A stretch of 64,000 bases of DNA. Origin: Carposina sasakii (taxonomy: Eukaryota > Arthropoda > Insecta > Lepidoptera > Carposinidae). The DNA is taken from NCBI GenBank assembly GCA_014607495.2, contig CP053150.1, positions 6,902,495-6,966,494 of the forward strand. The letters are read 5' to 3'. The translations under genes were made by a program, and so were the position numbers. Positions within the stretch are counted from its first letter, which is position 1. Every line of letters begins with the position of its first letter. Below the pieces are notes generated by a model. It was given only the letters and a program-made list of their open reading frames with translations. It made no database searches and had not been told where the DNA came from. Positions 30,501 through 38,799 of the stretch are shown one piece after another.

Positions 30501-32574
30501 TGCAGCCACGGTTTTGGGGACCTTCGGCCCAAGAACGAGCCGCGGCGGGCTTTTCGGTTAGTTTTGTTTTAGGTCAGAGAGAATATACTTAATATCAAAT
30601 GTCTCTTTTCGAGTAAACTCTTAAACAAGTACGAGTACTTCCGATTTAAATATAATAGATTACCTACAATTTTAAACGACCGCACAACCGCTCGACGGTA
30701 GAAATATCAGAAACATACCAAAAGTTGTTTTGTTAGGCTATTGCGAAGCTCTCTGTACTTTCACGAAAGTATAATATAGTTATATGGACACGGCTGTGTT
30801 GGGTTAGCCGAACTGAAAGATCATAAGGGAGATTCCGCAGCCACGTTTAGCATTGCGGGAACAGATATTAATGATTAGTGATAAGTTGTTAGTTTATCGC
30901 CTGAGAGTAGGTATGCCAGAGTTCCTAAGTCTCTCTTACAAAAATAATTATACTACAAAAATCATAATTTTGTTAGGCTTTTTGTATTATAATTATTTTG
31001 TTAGGCTTACACTGTGACGTCACAATATTATATAATACAGGGTGTTTGTGACGGCCAGGCTAATATTGATATGGTGAGTTCAGACCATGATTCTGAGTCG
31101 AAAACCACTGAAAATTTTCGCAGGAAAATTCCAAAATTTTCCGACATTTTTTTCATTTTTTCAGGAAAAATTAGTGTTAGTTCGTTTAAGTAGGCCTTAG
31201 ATAATGACTTAAAAACAAAATGTTTACCTAAAGAAGATTTTCAAAAAAAAAAGTTGCATTCAAAAAAGGTCAAATAAATAAACAACCATTTGTGTTGCAG
31301 GGTCACAAGCGATCCAAAAAACAGTAATGTATCACACAATAACCAATAAGCCCATTTAACAGGATAATCCAATACAGTTAGCGCGGAAAACAGTAACAAC
31401 AGCGAGTAACAAATTAAAAATGCATTTCCTGCATCGTATTACTTAACACAATAGTACTTGTTCACCACTTCAATATTTGCCTGGCTGACACCCACACCCT
31501 GTATAGGAATATTTGAAGACAAAGCTCAATCAAAAACGACATAATTATATTTATTGAACACATTTTCACAGATGAGATGGTGATATCCTCAAACAAGTAC
31601 GAGGTGGAGAACACCGTGATCAGCTCATTCGAAAGCCGCATGGCGTTGACGGTGCGAAAGCTGACGGCAAGTGATATTGGTGGCTACAGGTGTGTGGCCA
31701 AGAACTCGCTGGGTGAAGCAGACAGCGTCATAAGACTTTATGGTAAGTGGATAACATGGATTCTAAGGAATCTTTCCTCCTTATCTTTGAGACCCTTATT
31801 GCCTGTAATACTTTAATTTATATGTGTATACCTATACTGTTGGTGTGTCTTAATAATAAATTAATTAATTAATTAACCTATAGTTTTATAAATCGTGAAA
31901 TAAAACCTAATAATAAATAAAAATACAACTCTATATTTACTGAGATTGCAGATAGTCTGAAAAATAGGTCTATAGTAATAAATTTATTAACTACTATTCA
32001 CTATTAATTTACTTTTTAAAGAGTAGAGTTAATTTTATTGGTCACAATAAAGTTGTATTAAAGTAAAAAAATCAACTAATACGTACATTAAAATTAAAAT
32101 ATACTATTAACTAAAAGTAATGGAGGAGGATTTGAAGACCATATTCTATCTGTACATATTTTTAATTAATGTACTTATCAATTTTATCAAAATTTAGAAA
32201 TACCGGGCGCAACTGACAGGAACACCGTTCCAGAAGACAAGAAAGAAGATTTCAGGTATTCCACTCCTATCGAAGGTCCTGATAACCAATTTGGATCAGC
32301 TGATAGACCTGACGACGAAGATGACAAAGAAACAGCGGATAATGTAGATAAAAAAAATGAAATAAGTATTAATAGGACTAATCATTCTAATTCATATTTT
32401 GTTAAAGATAAACTTAGTAATAGAGTCCATAAAATTATAAACAAATTCGAAATAGATTTTAAAAATAATACAAATATAAGTTTTAAATTATCTTCTAATA
32501 TGCAGTTTAGTTGTTTATGTATATGCCTTGTATTGTTTTTAAATGATGCACGCCATTATTTTGATTTTACCTGA
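15462..32574 (+). CDS. DIP/lachesin-like cell-surface immunoglobulin protein, whole coding span (8 exons)
   Basis: Joined exons: 15462-15528, 16196-16302, 16530-16715, 19523-19715, 19836-19964, 20318-20437, 31572-31742, 32198-32574. All introns are GT-AG, phases match, and the total is 1350 bases, giving 449 residues. Residues 1-23 form a signal peptide. Ig1 has Cys49, Trp61 and Cys110; Ig2 has Cys153, Trp165 and Cys208; Ig3 has Cys251, Trp263 and Cys308. The segments RVGVSHNGQTIWNLHI, NTDPMKSQ, VVIPPDI, WRREDG and HPVIQVPNQLVG are hallmarks of insect Dpr-interacting proteins (DIPs) and lachesin relatives. These are neuronal adhesion receptors that bind Dpr proteins and guide synaptic partner choice. 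After Ig3 comes an acidic, Asn-rich linker and a C-terminal hydrophobic stretch (about 428-439) that may be a GPI signal. Which DIP this is cannot be decided here. Confidence 0.9.
15714..15987. mobile_element. 274 bp hairpin MITE at a TA site
   Basis: Two arms of roughly 115-120 bp face each other: CCATAGAGGAATA at the left end pairs with TATTCCTCTATGG at the right. Long matching blocks follow (GCTAATGTCATACTAAC, CGGTGCCTCACAATTCCAGT and their complements) around a core of repeated GTAATGTA steps. TA lies directly outside each end, as for Tc1/mariner-type MITEs. It sits in intron 1 of the DIP-like gene, so the transcript would fold into a long hairpin. Confidence 0.85.
16196..16302 (+). CDS. 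DIP-like exon 2: start of Ig1
   Basis: Acceptor TTTGTTTCAG, donor AGG|GTAAGA. It encodes the A to C strands of Ig1 including NATFRC with Cys49. An N-glycosylation sequon, NAT, is just before the Cys. It ends in phase 0. Confidence 0.88.
16530..16715 (+). CDS. DIP-like exon 3: rest of Ig1
   Basis: Acceptor AATTTTCAG, donor CAG|GTAACT. It encodes VGWVKAD (core Trp61), WNLHIRAVQEEDKGQYMC (Cys110) and NTDPMKSQ, the most diagnostic DIP-family stretch. It has 62 whole codons, phase 0 at both ends. Confidence 0.92.
16822..16827 (-). terminator. Polyadenylation signal of the nested SLC6-like gene
   Basis: AATAAA on the minus strand, 64 bases beyond the stop codon of the SLC6-like gene and still inside DIP intron 3. 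Confidence 0.5.
16891..18747 (-). CDS. Divergent SLC6 (neurotransmitter:sodium symporter) family protein, intronless and nested
   Basis: The ATG at 18747 gives 618 residues; the open frame continues ten codons upstream only from a TTG. Twelve membrane segments fit the SLC6 plan: about 17-38, 46-70, 93-120, 191-208, 213-238, 262-283, 291-315, 356-382, 399-421, 428-447, 466-485 and 505-533. Family marks are GIPLAYSE (60-67) after TM2, the large second outer loop with Cys130/Cys137 and sequons at 143 and 178, GTGYG in TM6 (272-276), and WGPKD after TM12. The TM1 sodium/substrate motif (normally ...NVWRFPY) is absent, and TM8 reads SLFINMS instead of the usual Gly-Leu-Asp-Ser region, so ordinary Na+-coupled transport is doubtful. 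The C-terminus has an EEEE run. The gene lies wholly in DIP intron 3 on the opposite strand. Substrate unknown. Confidence 0.88.
   Translation of the reverse strand: MDTKYNPVTKSRWKDYFTYRIMLWAWMINDMSIMYTVSEMSHSGYYVHCILHIVGVIFIGIPLAYSEICIAQYTNCNVVGMWNFFPLLRSVGRGTVYLVLLKTVYMMVLSAWYLEYTFYSATFPPPWFTCDDVDPTCMVKKVNVSIFQHCLEMQTLFGEDCGMKTASSCFYDKEIGLNNTEVDPYCFYQWKMFLAVTSIGIFLFVISLKKAKYVQVAVKFLTAYLCVSVFVLFCIVLSTPGTWYTGKLKIVWSHYDLKVCGDIVAYGFQCVGTGYGIIVYLSNDVSFRSPATMTAITIPLWSAFFSSMFALIMFSSIKTMSYFHGEEENVIELGDPIFFTSFASTSEILCYLDAFQIWGFVWFSSVFISLFINMSIMYLFIQSIFGSLFTFPKTHKHIFNVSLISFLSISSWPFFCSDLMVSLKDATDFIQIFTSLVFSIAIYWIYPFTNHNIDILFMIGVKASVYWKVLWVLNPLFLFIILGLRYKEINVDKYPQSYFIEGIDMYVNVILLYVLLGIYVLILLVDMTLKIYFYIRYGSIKSLLIPTENWGPKDDTLLKSRRMFVPQIMTREFLYRQVRIHGYAKHAAAQEEEETLEDPRNERLQSNVYTEWSAMTSN
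18748..19230. promoter_or_regulatory. Upstream region of the nested SLC6-like gene (inside DIP intron 3)
   Basis: Non-repetitive sequence between the SLC6-like start and a Helitron. It has two moderately GC-rich patches (about 18830-18900 and 18960-19110). It must contain the transporter's promoter if the gene is active. No specific core element could be assigned. Confidence 0.3.
19238..19442 (-). mobile_element. Lep1-like Helitron, worn copy
   Basis: Minus-strand copy recognised by GTGGATGCCCGCGACTCTGT, TTATCCGGGATAAAAATATT and GAGTTACTTTCGCATTTACA. The CTAG end is mutated. It lies in DIP intron 3 between the SLC6-like gene and exon 4. Confidence 0.65.
19523..19715 (+). CDS. DIP-like exon 4: Ig2 first half
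   Basis: Acceptor TTATTGTACAG, donor AAAG|GTAATT. It encodes VVIPPDII, VPEGS, VSCKARGLPQP (Cys153) and WRREDG (Trp165). It ends one base into a Val codon completed by exon 5. Confidence 0.92.
19836..19964 (+). CDS. DIP-like exon 5: Ig2 second half
   Basis: Acceptor TTTCACAG, donor AACT|GTATGT. It encodes EGEVLTLSKISRSDMGAYLC (Cys208) and the NGVPPS...SKRI strand typical of DIPs. The last base begins the Phe of FHPVIQ. Confidence 0.92.
20318..20437 (+). CDS. DIP-like exon 6: Ig3 first half
   Basis: Acceptor CTTATACAG, donor CAA|GTGAGT. It encodes HPVIQVPNQLVGSPLGADV, LEC (Cys251) and SPKSINYWVRD (Trp263). The following intron is about 11.1 kb. Confidence 0.92.
20492..20632 (+). repeat. Repeat family J, short copy
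   Basis: It matches the uninterrupted outer parts of 52495-53010: CCGCTTTTTAGGCACAAATACAACAATCT-like start (GGCACAAATACAACAATC), then GTTTCCATGCCATTCT, then CTAAATAG...GTGCACAAC. This copy lacks the GC-rich insert of the other. Confidence 0.6.
21545..22080. repeat. Two related short segments with a GTCCCAxxGGGAC palindrome
   Basis: CCGTTAACTTGTAGTTTATT with GTCCCATCGGGACAGT (21550-21590) resembles CCGTTAACTTTTAGGTTACT with GTCCCAATGGGACATT (22019-22056), in direct orientation about 470 bp apart. Family unknown. Confidence 0.4.
24627..24884 (+). mobile_element. RTE-tailed SINE, near full-length copy
   Basis: Plus-oriented copy from GCCGCGTGCTGCCGGCAGAG to GGACTGCAAGAGGCTGAAG with a GAA-repeat tail (GAAGAAGAAGAAAC). 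The flanks AAATAAATA and AAACAAATA could be a worn target duplication. It lies in DIP intron 6. Confidence 0.8.
25709..26205. repeat. Possible MITE with GTAACGAATACATACG-type inverted ends
   Basis: CGTATGTATTCGTTACTGAG at the left faces AAAGTAACGAATACATACGG at the right, about 490 bp apart. More copies of GAGTAACG/CGTTACT lie inside both ends. No target duplication is clear. Confidence 0.45.
27303..27716 (+). pseudogene. BEL/Pao retrotransposon pol C-terminus, decayed, with polypurine tract
   Basis: One reading frame from 27303 to 27668 encodes the end of a BEL/Pao integrase with the DUF5641-type C-terminal domain (blocks RYELLEQLRQHFWK, LRIGDLVALKDDNLPP and ARVADIYTSKGIIRRAA). It is interrupted by in-frame stops near 27424 and 27539, so it is dead. 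A purine tract GAGAGGGGGGAGAA (27703-27716) directly precedes the LTR start at 27717, the order expected at the 3' end of an LTR element. The rest of pol and gag are not present nearby; traces may extend left to about 27050. Confidence 0.8.
27717..27906 (+). mobile_element. 3' LTR of the BEL/Pao element
   Basis: It begins TGTTAGCGCC immediately after the polypurine tract and appears to end CTCTAAACA, giving the usual TGTT...AACA ends and about 190 bp. No second LTR was found in the window, so the 5' half was lost or never inserted. The exact right border is an estimate. Confidence 0.55.
27930..28125 (+). repeat. Family A repeat, near full-length
   Basis: It carries the opening ACACGGCTATTTTCCCGA, the GGATAGCCAGAACTGCAGAA block, TTGCTAGCTTATCCCCTGA and the ending CTTACGACATGCACGGAAAG. 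It follows the LTR directly. Confidence 0.7.
29068..29175 (-). mobile_element. tRNA-derived SINE G, solitary copy
   Basis: Minus-strand copy with the tRNA-like head (B box GGTTCGATTCC read as GGAATCGAACC on plus) and the same tail AATAAAGAAATGGAAAAAA as the units at 6.5 and 7.0 kb. It shows that head plus tail move without the extra 190 bp of the tandem unit. Confidence 0.7.
29440..30010. promoter_or_regulatory. Unique-looking block in DIP intron 6, possible enhancer
   Basis: The block has no recognised repeat. It has clustered homeodomain-type cores (GTTAATTAAG, GTAATTAAG, ATTAATTGAG) followed by more GC-balanced sequence near 29840-29990. This is only suggestive. Confidence 0.25.
30783..30940 (+). 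repeat. Family A repeat, copy
   Basis: GGACACGGCTGTGTTGGGTT, GAGATTCCGCAGCCACGTTT and TTATCGCCTGAGAGTAGG mark the family. The 3' end is incomplete. Confidence 0.65.
31035..31505. mobile_element. Family C DNA element with ATACAGGGTGT ends
   Basis: The left end ATACAGGGTGTTTGTGACGG and right end CTGACACCCACACCCTGTAT are inverted repeats. About 470 bp long, no coding capacity. A second copy at about 56.1-56.68 kb shares the interior (TAAGCCCATTTA, CACAAGCGATCCAAAAAAC-like) and the TTGCCTGGCTG end. It ends 66 bases before DIP exon 7. Confidence 0.65.
31572..31742 (+). CDS. DIP-like exon 7: Ig3 second half
   Basis: Acceptor CATTTTCACAG, donor ATG|GTAAGT. It encodes EMVISSNKYEVE, LTVRKLTASDIGGYRC (Cys308) and AKNSLGEADSVIRLY. 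The frame continues to exon 8 through a split Glu codon. Confidence 0.92.
32198..32574 (+). CDS. DIP-like exon 8: linker, C-terminus and stop
   Basis: Acceptor AAATTTAG. The translation starts EIPGATDRNT (the IPG after Ig3 is usual in DIPs). It continues with an acidic segment (DRPDDEDDKE) and an Asn/Lys-rich, poorly conserved stretch, and ends in a hydrophobic run FSCLCICLVLFL near the C-terminus. A GPI-attachment signal is likely but the run is short and followed by polar residues. Stop TGA at 32572. Confidence 0.85.
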
Positions 32575-32584
32575 ACAAACACAT

Positions 32585-32590
32585 AATAAA
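32585..32590 (+). terminator. Polyadenylation signal of the DIP-like gene
   Basis: AATAAA ten bases after the TGA stop. It is close, but it is the first signal in the 3' flank. Confidence 0.5.
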
Positions 32591-32599
32591 CGTGCAATG

Positions 32600-34390
32600 A
32601 AGAACATAAATTGTTAAAATTTATAGTGCAAATATTATATCAATTTCAATAATTTCCATGAAGCTTCAGATAAGCTCGTCGCTCTATCTCAAAGATTACT
32701 ATTACTTCAATGCTTGCCCAATGAGTGGAATTTCTTCTACTACAGAAATAGACACCTTTTAACCTACCTGTAGTATGTAAAAACCTCTTTAGACACCAAA
32801 AACTTTCTTTTTACAAATTTTATAATGATGTACTAAGTTATTTATAATATTTGAAATACTAACTCAAGATAAACTTTTATTCTAAACTTCTTTTTTGTTA
32901 CATGGTCATTTATTTCAGACGCCACTTTAGAGTATAAACAGTGTGTCGGTTTTTGATTTGACACAAAGGATTATTTCGTATAACATTTTCTCAGCTGTTG
33001 TAAAACGGTCCGTCCACTCATAAATTTATGCAAGCTCCACAAATAACTGTAGATTTAGGTATGTACCATAAATATAAGCAGAAGTCGCATTAAAATAATG
33101 AATGGAAAATTTCTGAGAGTGTAATTAATTGAATGTATTGAAGTGGAAAGAAAATTGATATTAATGTGAGAGTTCCGACGTGGGGTACGGAAATTGATCT
33201 CTTGGAAAGTCGTTTATTAGTATTTCATTTTGCAAACTATCTCGGATATTACTTGAGCCTCTATTTATATCAAATATAATTTATCAAGTGAATACACTGG
33301 ATTAGATTTAGATTATCGATTATATTAAGATAATTCATTTTTATTTTCTAAATTAATAATTATGTATATCAAATTTAGAAAGATATAATCTAACCCTTAG
33401 ATAATAATCTTCTATGAAAATTATTTTATCTTTAGACACCGAATCATAAAATTTAACTACATACCTATCTCTTATTTTATTTTTTCTAATATTGATCTTA
33501 TTTATTATTTATTTGTAATTTAGACCGAAAAGAGCCATTGTATTTCCTTTTCTTTAGATTTTAATGTAAGTACCTGCATTTAAGTTCTTTTATCTATAGC
33601 TAAATATCTTTGAGCCGATTTTAGATAGACTATCTGTCCAATGGTCAGATTCAGAAGGTCATTTTTCCAGTGAAAAATTACCCCGAATATATTACTTTAG
33701 CTAATGCTAGGTACTACGAGTACAAACGTGATAATTTGAAAGAAAAATATATTCGACTGATTTAGTTTAGTTGATTTGAGACTACTATGTAAAATTACTT
33801 AGGTGTCACAAAGTCACGTCCAAAGTTGGGCACTGTTTAAAAATGACATTTGACAGAAAATTGTATGGAATATCTTTCAAATTGAAGCAATATCTGTCAA
33901 GCTTATATAATGTATTAATTCCTTTGTTCGAATTTTGTAGTTGAGTATACTTTTTCACAATTGATAGCAAGGATATTTGCCAGACATCGAATATATCCTA
34001 TAAGTAAAGGTTATAAAATATATACTGGCATTTGACTAAAATTGCATATCTAAACATATTAATAAACAAATCAGTAGATTTTATAACTTTCGTCGAATTC
34101 CTATAAGTATTTTATCATAGTCATTATACATATAAGTAAGCATAGACATGAGATATGAAACTTGAACCTGAACCTAGCTTTTAATTATATTTATCTAATC
34201 GTACATAAATACGTTCAATTTATTCATGTTACAAAGAAATAAAATATGAATACTCTACTTGTTTTTCTTTTTCCCTCACCGGAGCTTTGTTTTGTGACAA
34301 GAACAAACAGAAACGTCTGGTGGTTAATCGGAGGAACAGACAATATTGTGGTGAATATCAATTAGCTAATAATATCAAATATACACTGTA
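32600..34390. other. Intergenic DNA downstream of the DIP-like gene
   Basis: Very AT-rich. No exon, RNA gene or named repeat was recognised. Confidence 0.5.
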
Positions 34391-34398
34391 TACTATTA

Positions 34399-34635
34399 TA
34401 CAGGATGTAGCAGCAAGAGTATGTTAAGCGAAATACTATTAAAATAATATCCCATTATATTCACAAAATTCGAGACTCGAAATCACATAATTATTATTCA
34501 AGATTATATGAACATTCTTTAGTCGTTTATCTGAAAAAAACACGTGATTTCAAGTCTCAAATATTATGGATAGGTACATTATAGTGGGCATTTTGATAGC
34601 TTGACGCGTAACATACCCCTTATGTTAAACTATTG
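34399..34635. mobile_element. Foldback MITE family B, copy 1
   Basis: Palindromic element: TACAGGATGTAGCAGCAAGA... at the left faces ...ACATACCCCTTATGTTAAAC at the right, and GACTCGAAATCACA inside the left arm faces TGATTTCAAGTCTC in the right arm. Copies at 44551 and 46961 share the same order. Confidence 0.65.
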
Positions 34636-34729
34636 TTTTGCTGGATTGTTTTACTAAAGTAAAGTAGAACAATCTCAATATACATTTTACCAAGGGGGAT
34701 TAGACTGATTTTAGAGTTTGGTTACTTAG

Positions 34730-35100
34730 GTACTTTGACTTTAAGTAGCAATATGTCGAATAATATAAACAAAATCTTCGTCTGTATGTTTTTTTTTTAT
34801 GTGTGTTACCTCAGAACTCCGTCATTTATGAACCGATTTCAATTTTTTTTTTATAGTTGGTCATGGTATACTTATATTGTTGGCACATATAGTCTGTTTT
34901 TACACTTTTACTGAGCATTTTGGTCACCTACATATAAAACATAACATCTGATGATGGAATCTCTAAGGAATCTAGGGATATCCTCAAATATAAAAGGCAC
35001 GAGTAGTCCGTTTTTACATTTTTATAGAGAATTTTGGTCAGCTACACATAATATAAAGGAAACGAGGGTCTGATTATGGAGCCGCCGAAAAACAGACAGT
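34730..35100. other. Intergenic DNA with two similar A/T-rich segments
   Basis: GTCTGTTTTTACACTTTTACTGAGCATTTTGGTC-like sequence (about 34891-34924) recurs as GTCCGTTTTTACATTTTTATAGAGAATTTTGGTC-like sequence (35007-35040). It is a direct duplication of about 35 bp inside an unnamed repeat. No gene. Confidence 0.35.
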
Positions 35101-35108
35101 GGAACTTT

Positions 35109-35190
35109 TTAGTAACAAAATCCCCCTATGGCAGGGGAAGCCTAGATCCAGTAGTGGACTGCAATAGGCTTATGAAGATGAAGATAATTG
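35109..35190 (+). mobile_element. RTE/SINE 3' tail fragment
   Basis: CCCTATGGCAGGGGAAGCC, then CCAGTAGTGGACTGCAATAG and a GAAGAT repeat tail. Only the last about 75 bp of the element is present. Confidence 0.65.
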
Positions 35191-35209
35191 TGTTAAGTCG
35201 TGTTAAGTC

Positions 35210-35361
35210 TAATTATATGTTGCGTTAAGCCGTGTCCGAAGTAAGATGAGAATAACGAGATGACGGATAATAGGGATGAATGAAAGAAGAGTACCTACAT
35301 ATTGCACTGACCCCAAATAATTGGGAACAGGGCGGGAAGAAGGAGTGTAATTATATGTTGC
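35210..35361 (+). mobile_element. Short LINE 3' end flanked by a perfect 14 bp target duplication
   Basis: TAATTATATGTTGC occurs at 35210-35223 and again at 35348-35361. The 124 bp between ends with CTGACCCCAAATAATTGGGA and AGGGCGGGAAGAAGG, a common 3' end of lepidopteran non-LTR elements (recalled). It fits a heavily 5'-truncated LINE insertion. Confidence 0.75.
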
Positions 35362-36296
35362 TTATATATTGTCAGACGTAAAGTTTCGAAGCCTAGTCAT
35401 TTCTCTCTTTTGTCATGTGGCCTATTTAATCATTTGCTGGCATATCAATCTGACAATATTATGCCTTCTAAATGTCGTACACGGCTTAACGCAATATATA
35501 TTTTCCCTTTAGTAAAATTTTACTTTAGTAAGCTCGAGTTTTGGGAGGAAGTCGGTTTTTCGTTTAAAAAAAATTATATTACATTTACATTAATATGGTC
35601 TGGGTGGAATGTAGGTATGCGTGCATGCTTAGGCCTATTTGGACCCAAAAAAATAATCCTAATTTCAAAAATATATCATTATACGTAGACGAGCTCAAAG
35701 ACTACTCGTCTAATACTGGGATCCTTTAATACACATCAATACTCAATAATTTATTGCATTCATATGTAGTTAAGGACCTTAATTAATAATTTACAGATAG
35801 CAGATGACCCTGTTGGGCACAGTAACATGTTTTTAGTGTGGTAGGCAGACTGAAGCATTTCATAGTTAATTTCGGGTTCGTTCAATCAATATCATACACA
35901 GTAAGTACCAAACTATCACAGCACAGTACCAAACTGTCACTTGTTATATTTACATGTATTATTACTGATTCGATTTTACCACTCAACGAAGTATAATATA
36001 TGGCCTTGTCGAAAATCGCGGAGGCGGGAAAGTCGAAAAGTTTTGGCAGTGCGGTTAAGTTCCCCGAAGAATGGATTAGCGCACATCTTCACACGTTCTC
36101 ATTATACGAGCCGAGTTACTCTGCTGTTCCTTCGCATGCAAATTAACTACAACTTTGCGAAACAAATACAACACAACCTTTTTGGTGAGATTGAATTTCG
36201 AATTTAGAATGCTTTTATTTTGTGAAATATATTGATGGGCACTGGCAACATTACTTAAATTTCAGATGATTCCAGTTTAGGGTTTTTGACAGAGGA

Positions 36297-36455
36297 TATT
36301 AGCATAAAGCGGGTTCTCGAATGGAGACCGCGACTCAGCAAGCGTTGCGTTGGACGCCCCCCGGCCACATGGACAGATGACTTAAAGAGGACGGCTGGTA
36401 CTCTGGGGGAGGCCTACGTCCAGCAGTGGACTGCAATAGGCTGACGACGATGATT
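36297..36455 (+). pseudogene. RTE LINE 3' end fragment
   Basis: It encodes a remnant of the RTE C-terminal region (a VLEWRPRL...VGRPPATWTDDLKRTAG reading) and ends AGGCCTACGTCCAGCAGTGG plus a GAC/GAT repeat. There is a short internal deletion before LGEAYVQQW. Confidence 0.75.
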
Positions 36456-36494
36456 AGCATAAAATATTGTAGTGATTTCTTTCTTAGGTCCTTA

Positions 36495-36890
36495 TATCAG
36501 CCCACCGCCAAAGGAGAAGGCTTCCAACAGACCGCTGTGGAGGTGATCGGGCTCCTTGTTAGAAGCGCAGTAGATCACGCAGAGAAACCCCGAGCACAGC
36601 CCTTTCCATTGCTCGTGACTATGAGCTTGTTTTTGAGCTCGTCTCCGTACTCCATCTCAATAATTTATCTAACATTACAGATACTCATGTCATACATTAA
36701 TGGTGTATATTATAATCTAACATAATATTAACAAACTTAAAATATATTTAAAACTATTGACGCTTACGGCCCGTTACCGAGCGTACCCGGTCCGAAGGTC
36801 CCCATCATGCTGGCCGCGTTTCCGCGTTGGATGGCGAGTGAGATCCTTTGCACCAGGTAGGACCCGGAGCGGGGGTCTGATAAAGCTTTT
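36495..36890. repeat. GC-rich repeat-like segments, unclassified
   Basis: Two blocks of higher GC (about 36497-36620 and 36757-36885) lie in AT-rich DNA. The second contains GTACCCGGTCCGAAGGTCCC and TTGCACCAGGTAGGACCCGG. They look like LINE pieces but I cannot assign a family. Confidence 0.35.
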
Positions 36891-37353
36891 TATTAGTCAT
36901 CATCATCACTCTCAGCCATGAGAAGTCCACTACTGTACATAAGCCTCCCTCAACATATTTTATTAGTAAGGACCTTAACTAATACAAAATATCCTTTATG
37001 GCACTTGAAATTTCTCGTACTTCGATGCATTGTAACTTACGTTATTATTTTATCACTAACGTGTCTACAAGCTTACTAGAAACTTCCATTTATAATTATT
37101 TTGGTCTACACCAGTTGTAGATATACATAGGTAGATTGTTAATTAAAACGCAAAAAATTTTTGCTGTAAATTTTACGTTTTGGAGTTTTTTTTTGGGAAC
37201 TTTTCGACAGGCATCCAGTTTTCTGTTTATTTATGAGCTTTGGCCAGCGGACGAATGGTTCGCTTGACCAACAATATTTTCATATTAATGTTGCGTGCCC
37301 TTTAGGGTACCGTTTTATTTAATTGTTATTGAGAGCCCGTCAAGAATCTCAAA

Positions 37354-37579
37354 CTAGTGGACGCCCACGACTTTGCCCGCTTGGACTGCACAAAAAACTA
37401 AATGTCGAAATTATCCGGGATAAAAATATTTTCCCGGGACAAAAGTATGTGTTAATCCAGGGTGTCAGCTAACTCCACACTAAATTTTATTAAAATCGCT
37501 CCAGCCGTTTTAACGTGAAAGAGTAACAAACATCCATCCATCCATACTCACAAACTTTCACGTTTATAATATTAGTAGA
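37354..37579 (-). mobile_element. Lep1-like Helitron
   Basis: Minus-strand element from TCTACTAATATTATAAACG to GTCCACTAG, with T following. It contains TTATCCGGGATAAAAATATT. Confidence 0.7.
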
Positions 37580-38242
37580 AAAAGTAGGATAAAACAGATT
37601 GATGACAAAATAACAAACTGCTCCTATCTGTTGGTACCTCTATATTTTCTGAACGTTTAAAACCCAATATTCTATTTCTATATCCAGCTTTTTTAAAATT
37701 AAAACATAGTCTGATTATTATAATGCCTATTTATATTTTAAAAGATGTGGCTTTCCTTCAAGCACCAGTGGAAAAGGATTAGACACATTCCCATAAGTAT
37801 TTTAATCTAAATGTATTGCAATCCCAGATTGGTAGGTATAATTTTAAGCTCCATTATATCACACAATTAAGAAGATGGGTTACTTCTCCCAGCCCAGTCC
37901 CTTGATAAATTAGACGAACTGTTAAAGGCGGAGCCACAGTACATAACTTTGCTACTGAACCACGATTTTATTACAACCAAACATTTTAGAACCATAAAAT
38001 ATACAACGCCCTCGAACAGCTATTATACTGCTCTTGATAGGAATGAATTTTTACAACCATAATTTTCACATTTACCCGTTCCTAATGATTTTCAAATCAC
38101 TTTATCTTGTAATACCAGTTGGGGTAAGCTTTTATTTTGTATTAATTGTCCTTATTTAGAATTTTTTTTAAGTGTGTAATTTGTGAACTGTATACATTTT
38201 CGGCCATTTCTGATCGATAAAAGAACGCAACCCGTGAATACA

Positions 38243-38416
38243 CATGTCCTTGCATCTCCTTCCGTGTGTGTACTTAAGAGTCGTCCGAAAATTGGGCGAA
38301 GGGCGATCTCTCAGGCGATAAGCAATGAGTAACAACTCATGCTGAACGTGGCTGTGGGATCTCTTTTATGATAGACACGGCTGTGTTCCCGAAATGGAAT
38401 AGCCAAAACTGCAGAA
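38243..38416 (-). repeat. Family A repeat with a locally inverted head
   Basis: Positions 38243-38366 are a minus-strand family A body (GCATCTCCTTCCGTG, TCTCAGGCGATAAGC, AACGTGGCTGTGGGATCTC). The adjoining head (38369-38416, ACACGGCTGTGTTCCCGAAA) is in plus orientation, opposite to what a simple copy would show. Another minus-strand head lies at 38645-38685, beyond the Helitron-like element. Confidence 0.6.
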
Positions 38417-38616
38417 TTACTACATATTATAAAGCAAAGTCTCTCCGTCCCTATGTATGCTTAGATCTTTCAAACTAGGGAACGGATTTTGATGAGGTTT
38501 TTTTTAAAGATAGAGTGATTCACGAGGAAGGTTTATAATGTATAACTTGGGACCCGCGCTGGCTTCGCACGGGAGTAATGCACTCTCACGCGGGCGAAGC
38601 CGTGGGCGGCCGCTAG
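38417..38616 (+). mobile_element. Helitron-like element
   Basis: It starts at CTACATATTATAAAGCAAAG and ends in CGCGGGCGAAGCCGTGGGCG plus GCCGCTAG, the hairpin-and-CTAG ending of Lep1-type Helitrons, with T after it. This is a subfamily different from the TCCCAACTAAT copies. Confidence 0.6.
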
Positions 38617-38799
38617 TCTTAACATAAAAAATCATTAAATTGATCTTGCAGTTCTGGTTACCCTATTTTGGGAACACAATACTCGTATAGTATCTATATA
38701 AGATGAAAATATATTTTACAATGTTGCGGTGTTTACTCGTATGTATATTACACAATAAATTCATAACAAATAATGTTTCTGTCCGTGTATGTGAAATTC

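Larger units (their letters stand above)
20438..31571 (+). other. Intron 6 of the DIP-like gene (11.1 kb)
   Basis: The intron holds repeat debris (family J at 20.49, SINE at 24.63, BEL/Pao end at 27.30, family A at 27.94 and 30.78, SINE G at 29.07, family C at 31.04 kb). It also holds long AT-rich blocks with no repeats that I can name (about 21.0-24.6, 24.9-27.0, 28.4-29.0 kb). The block at 29.3-30.0 kb is less AT-rich and unlike the repeats. Confidence 0.7.

Noticed and set aside
36426..36725. ORF of 99 codons
   Set aside because: It starts in the RTE tail and runs through a GC-rich repeat-like block.
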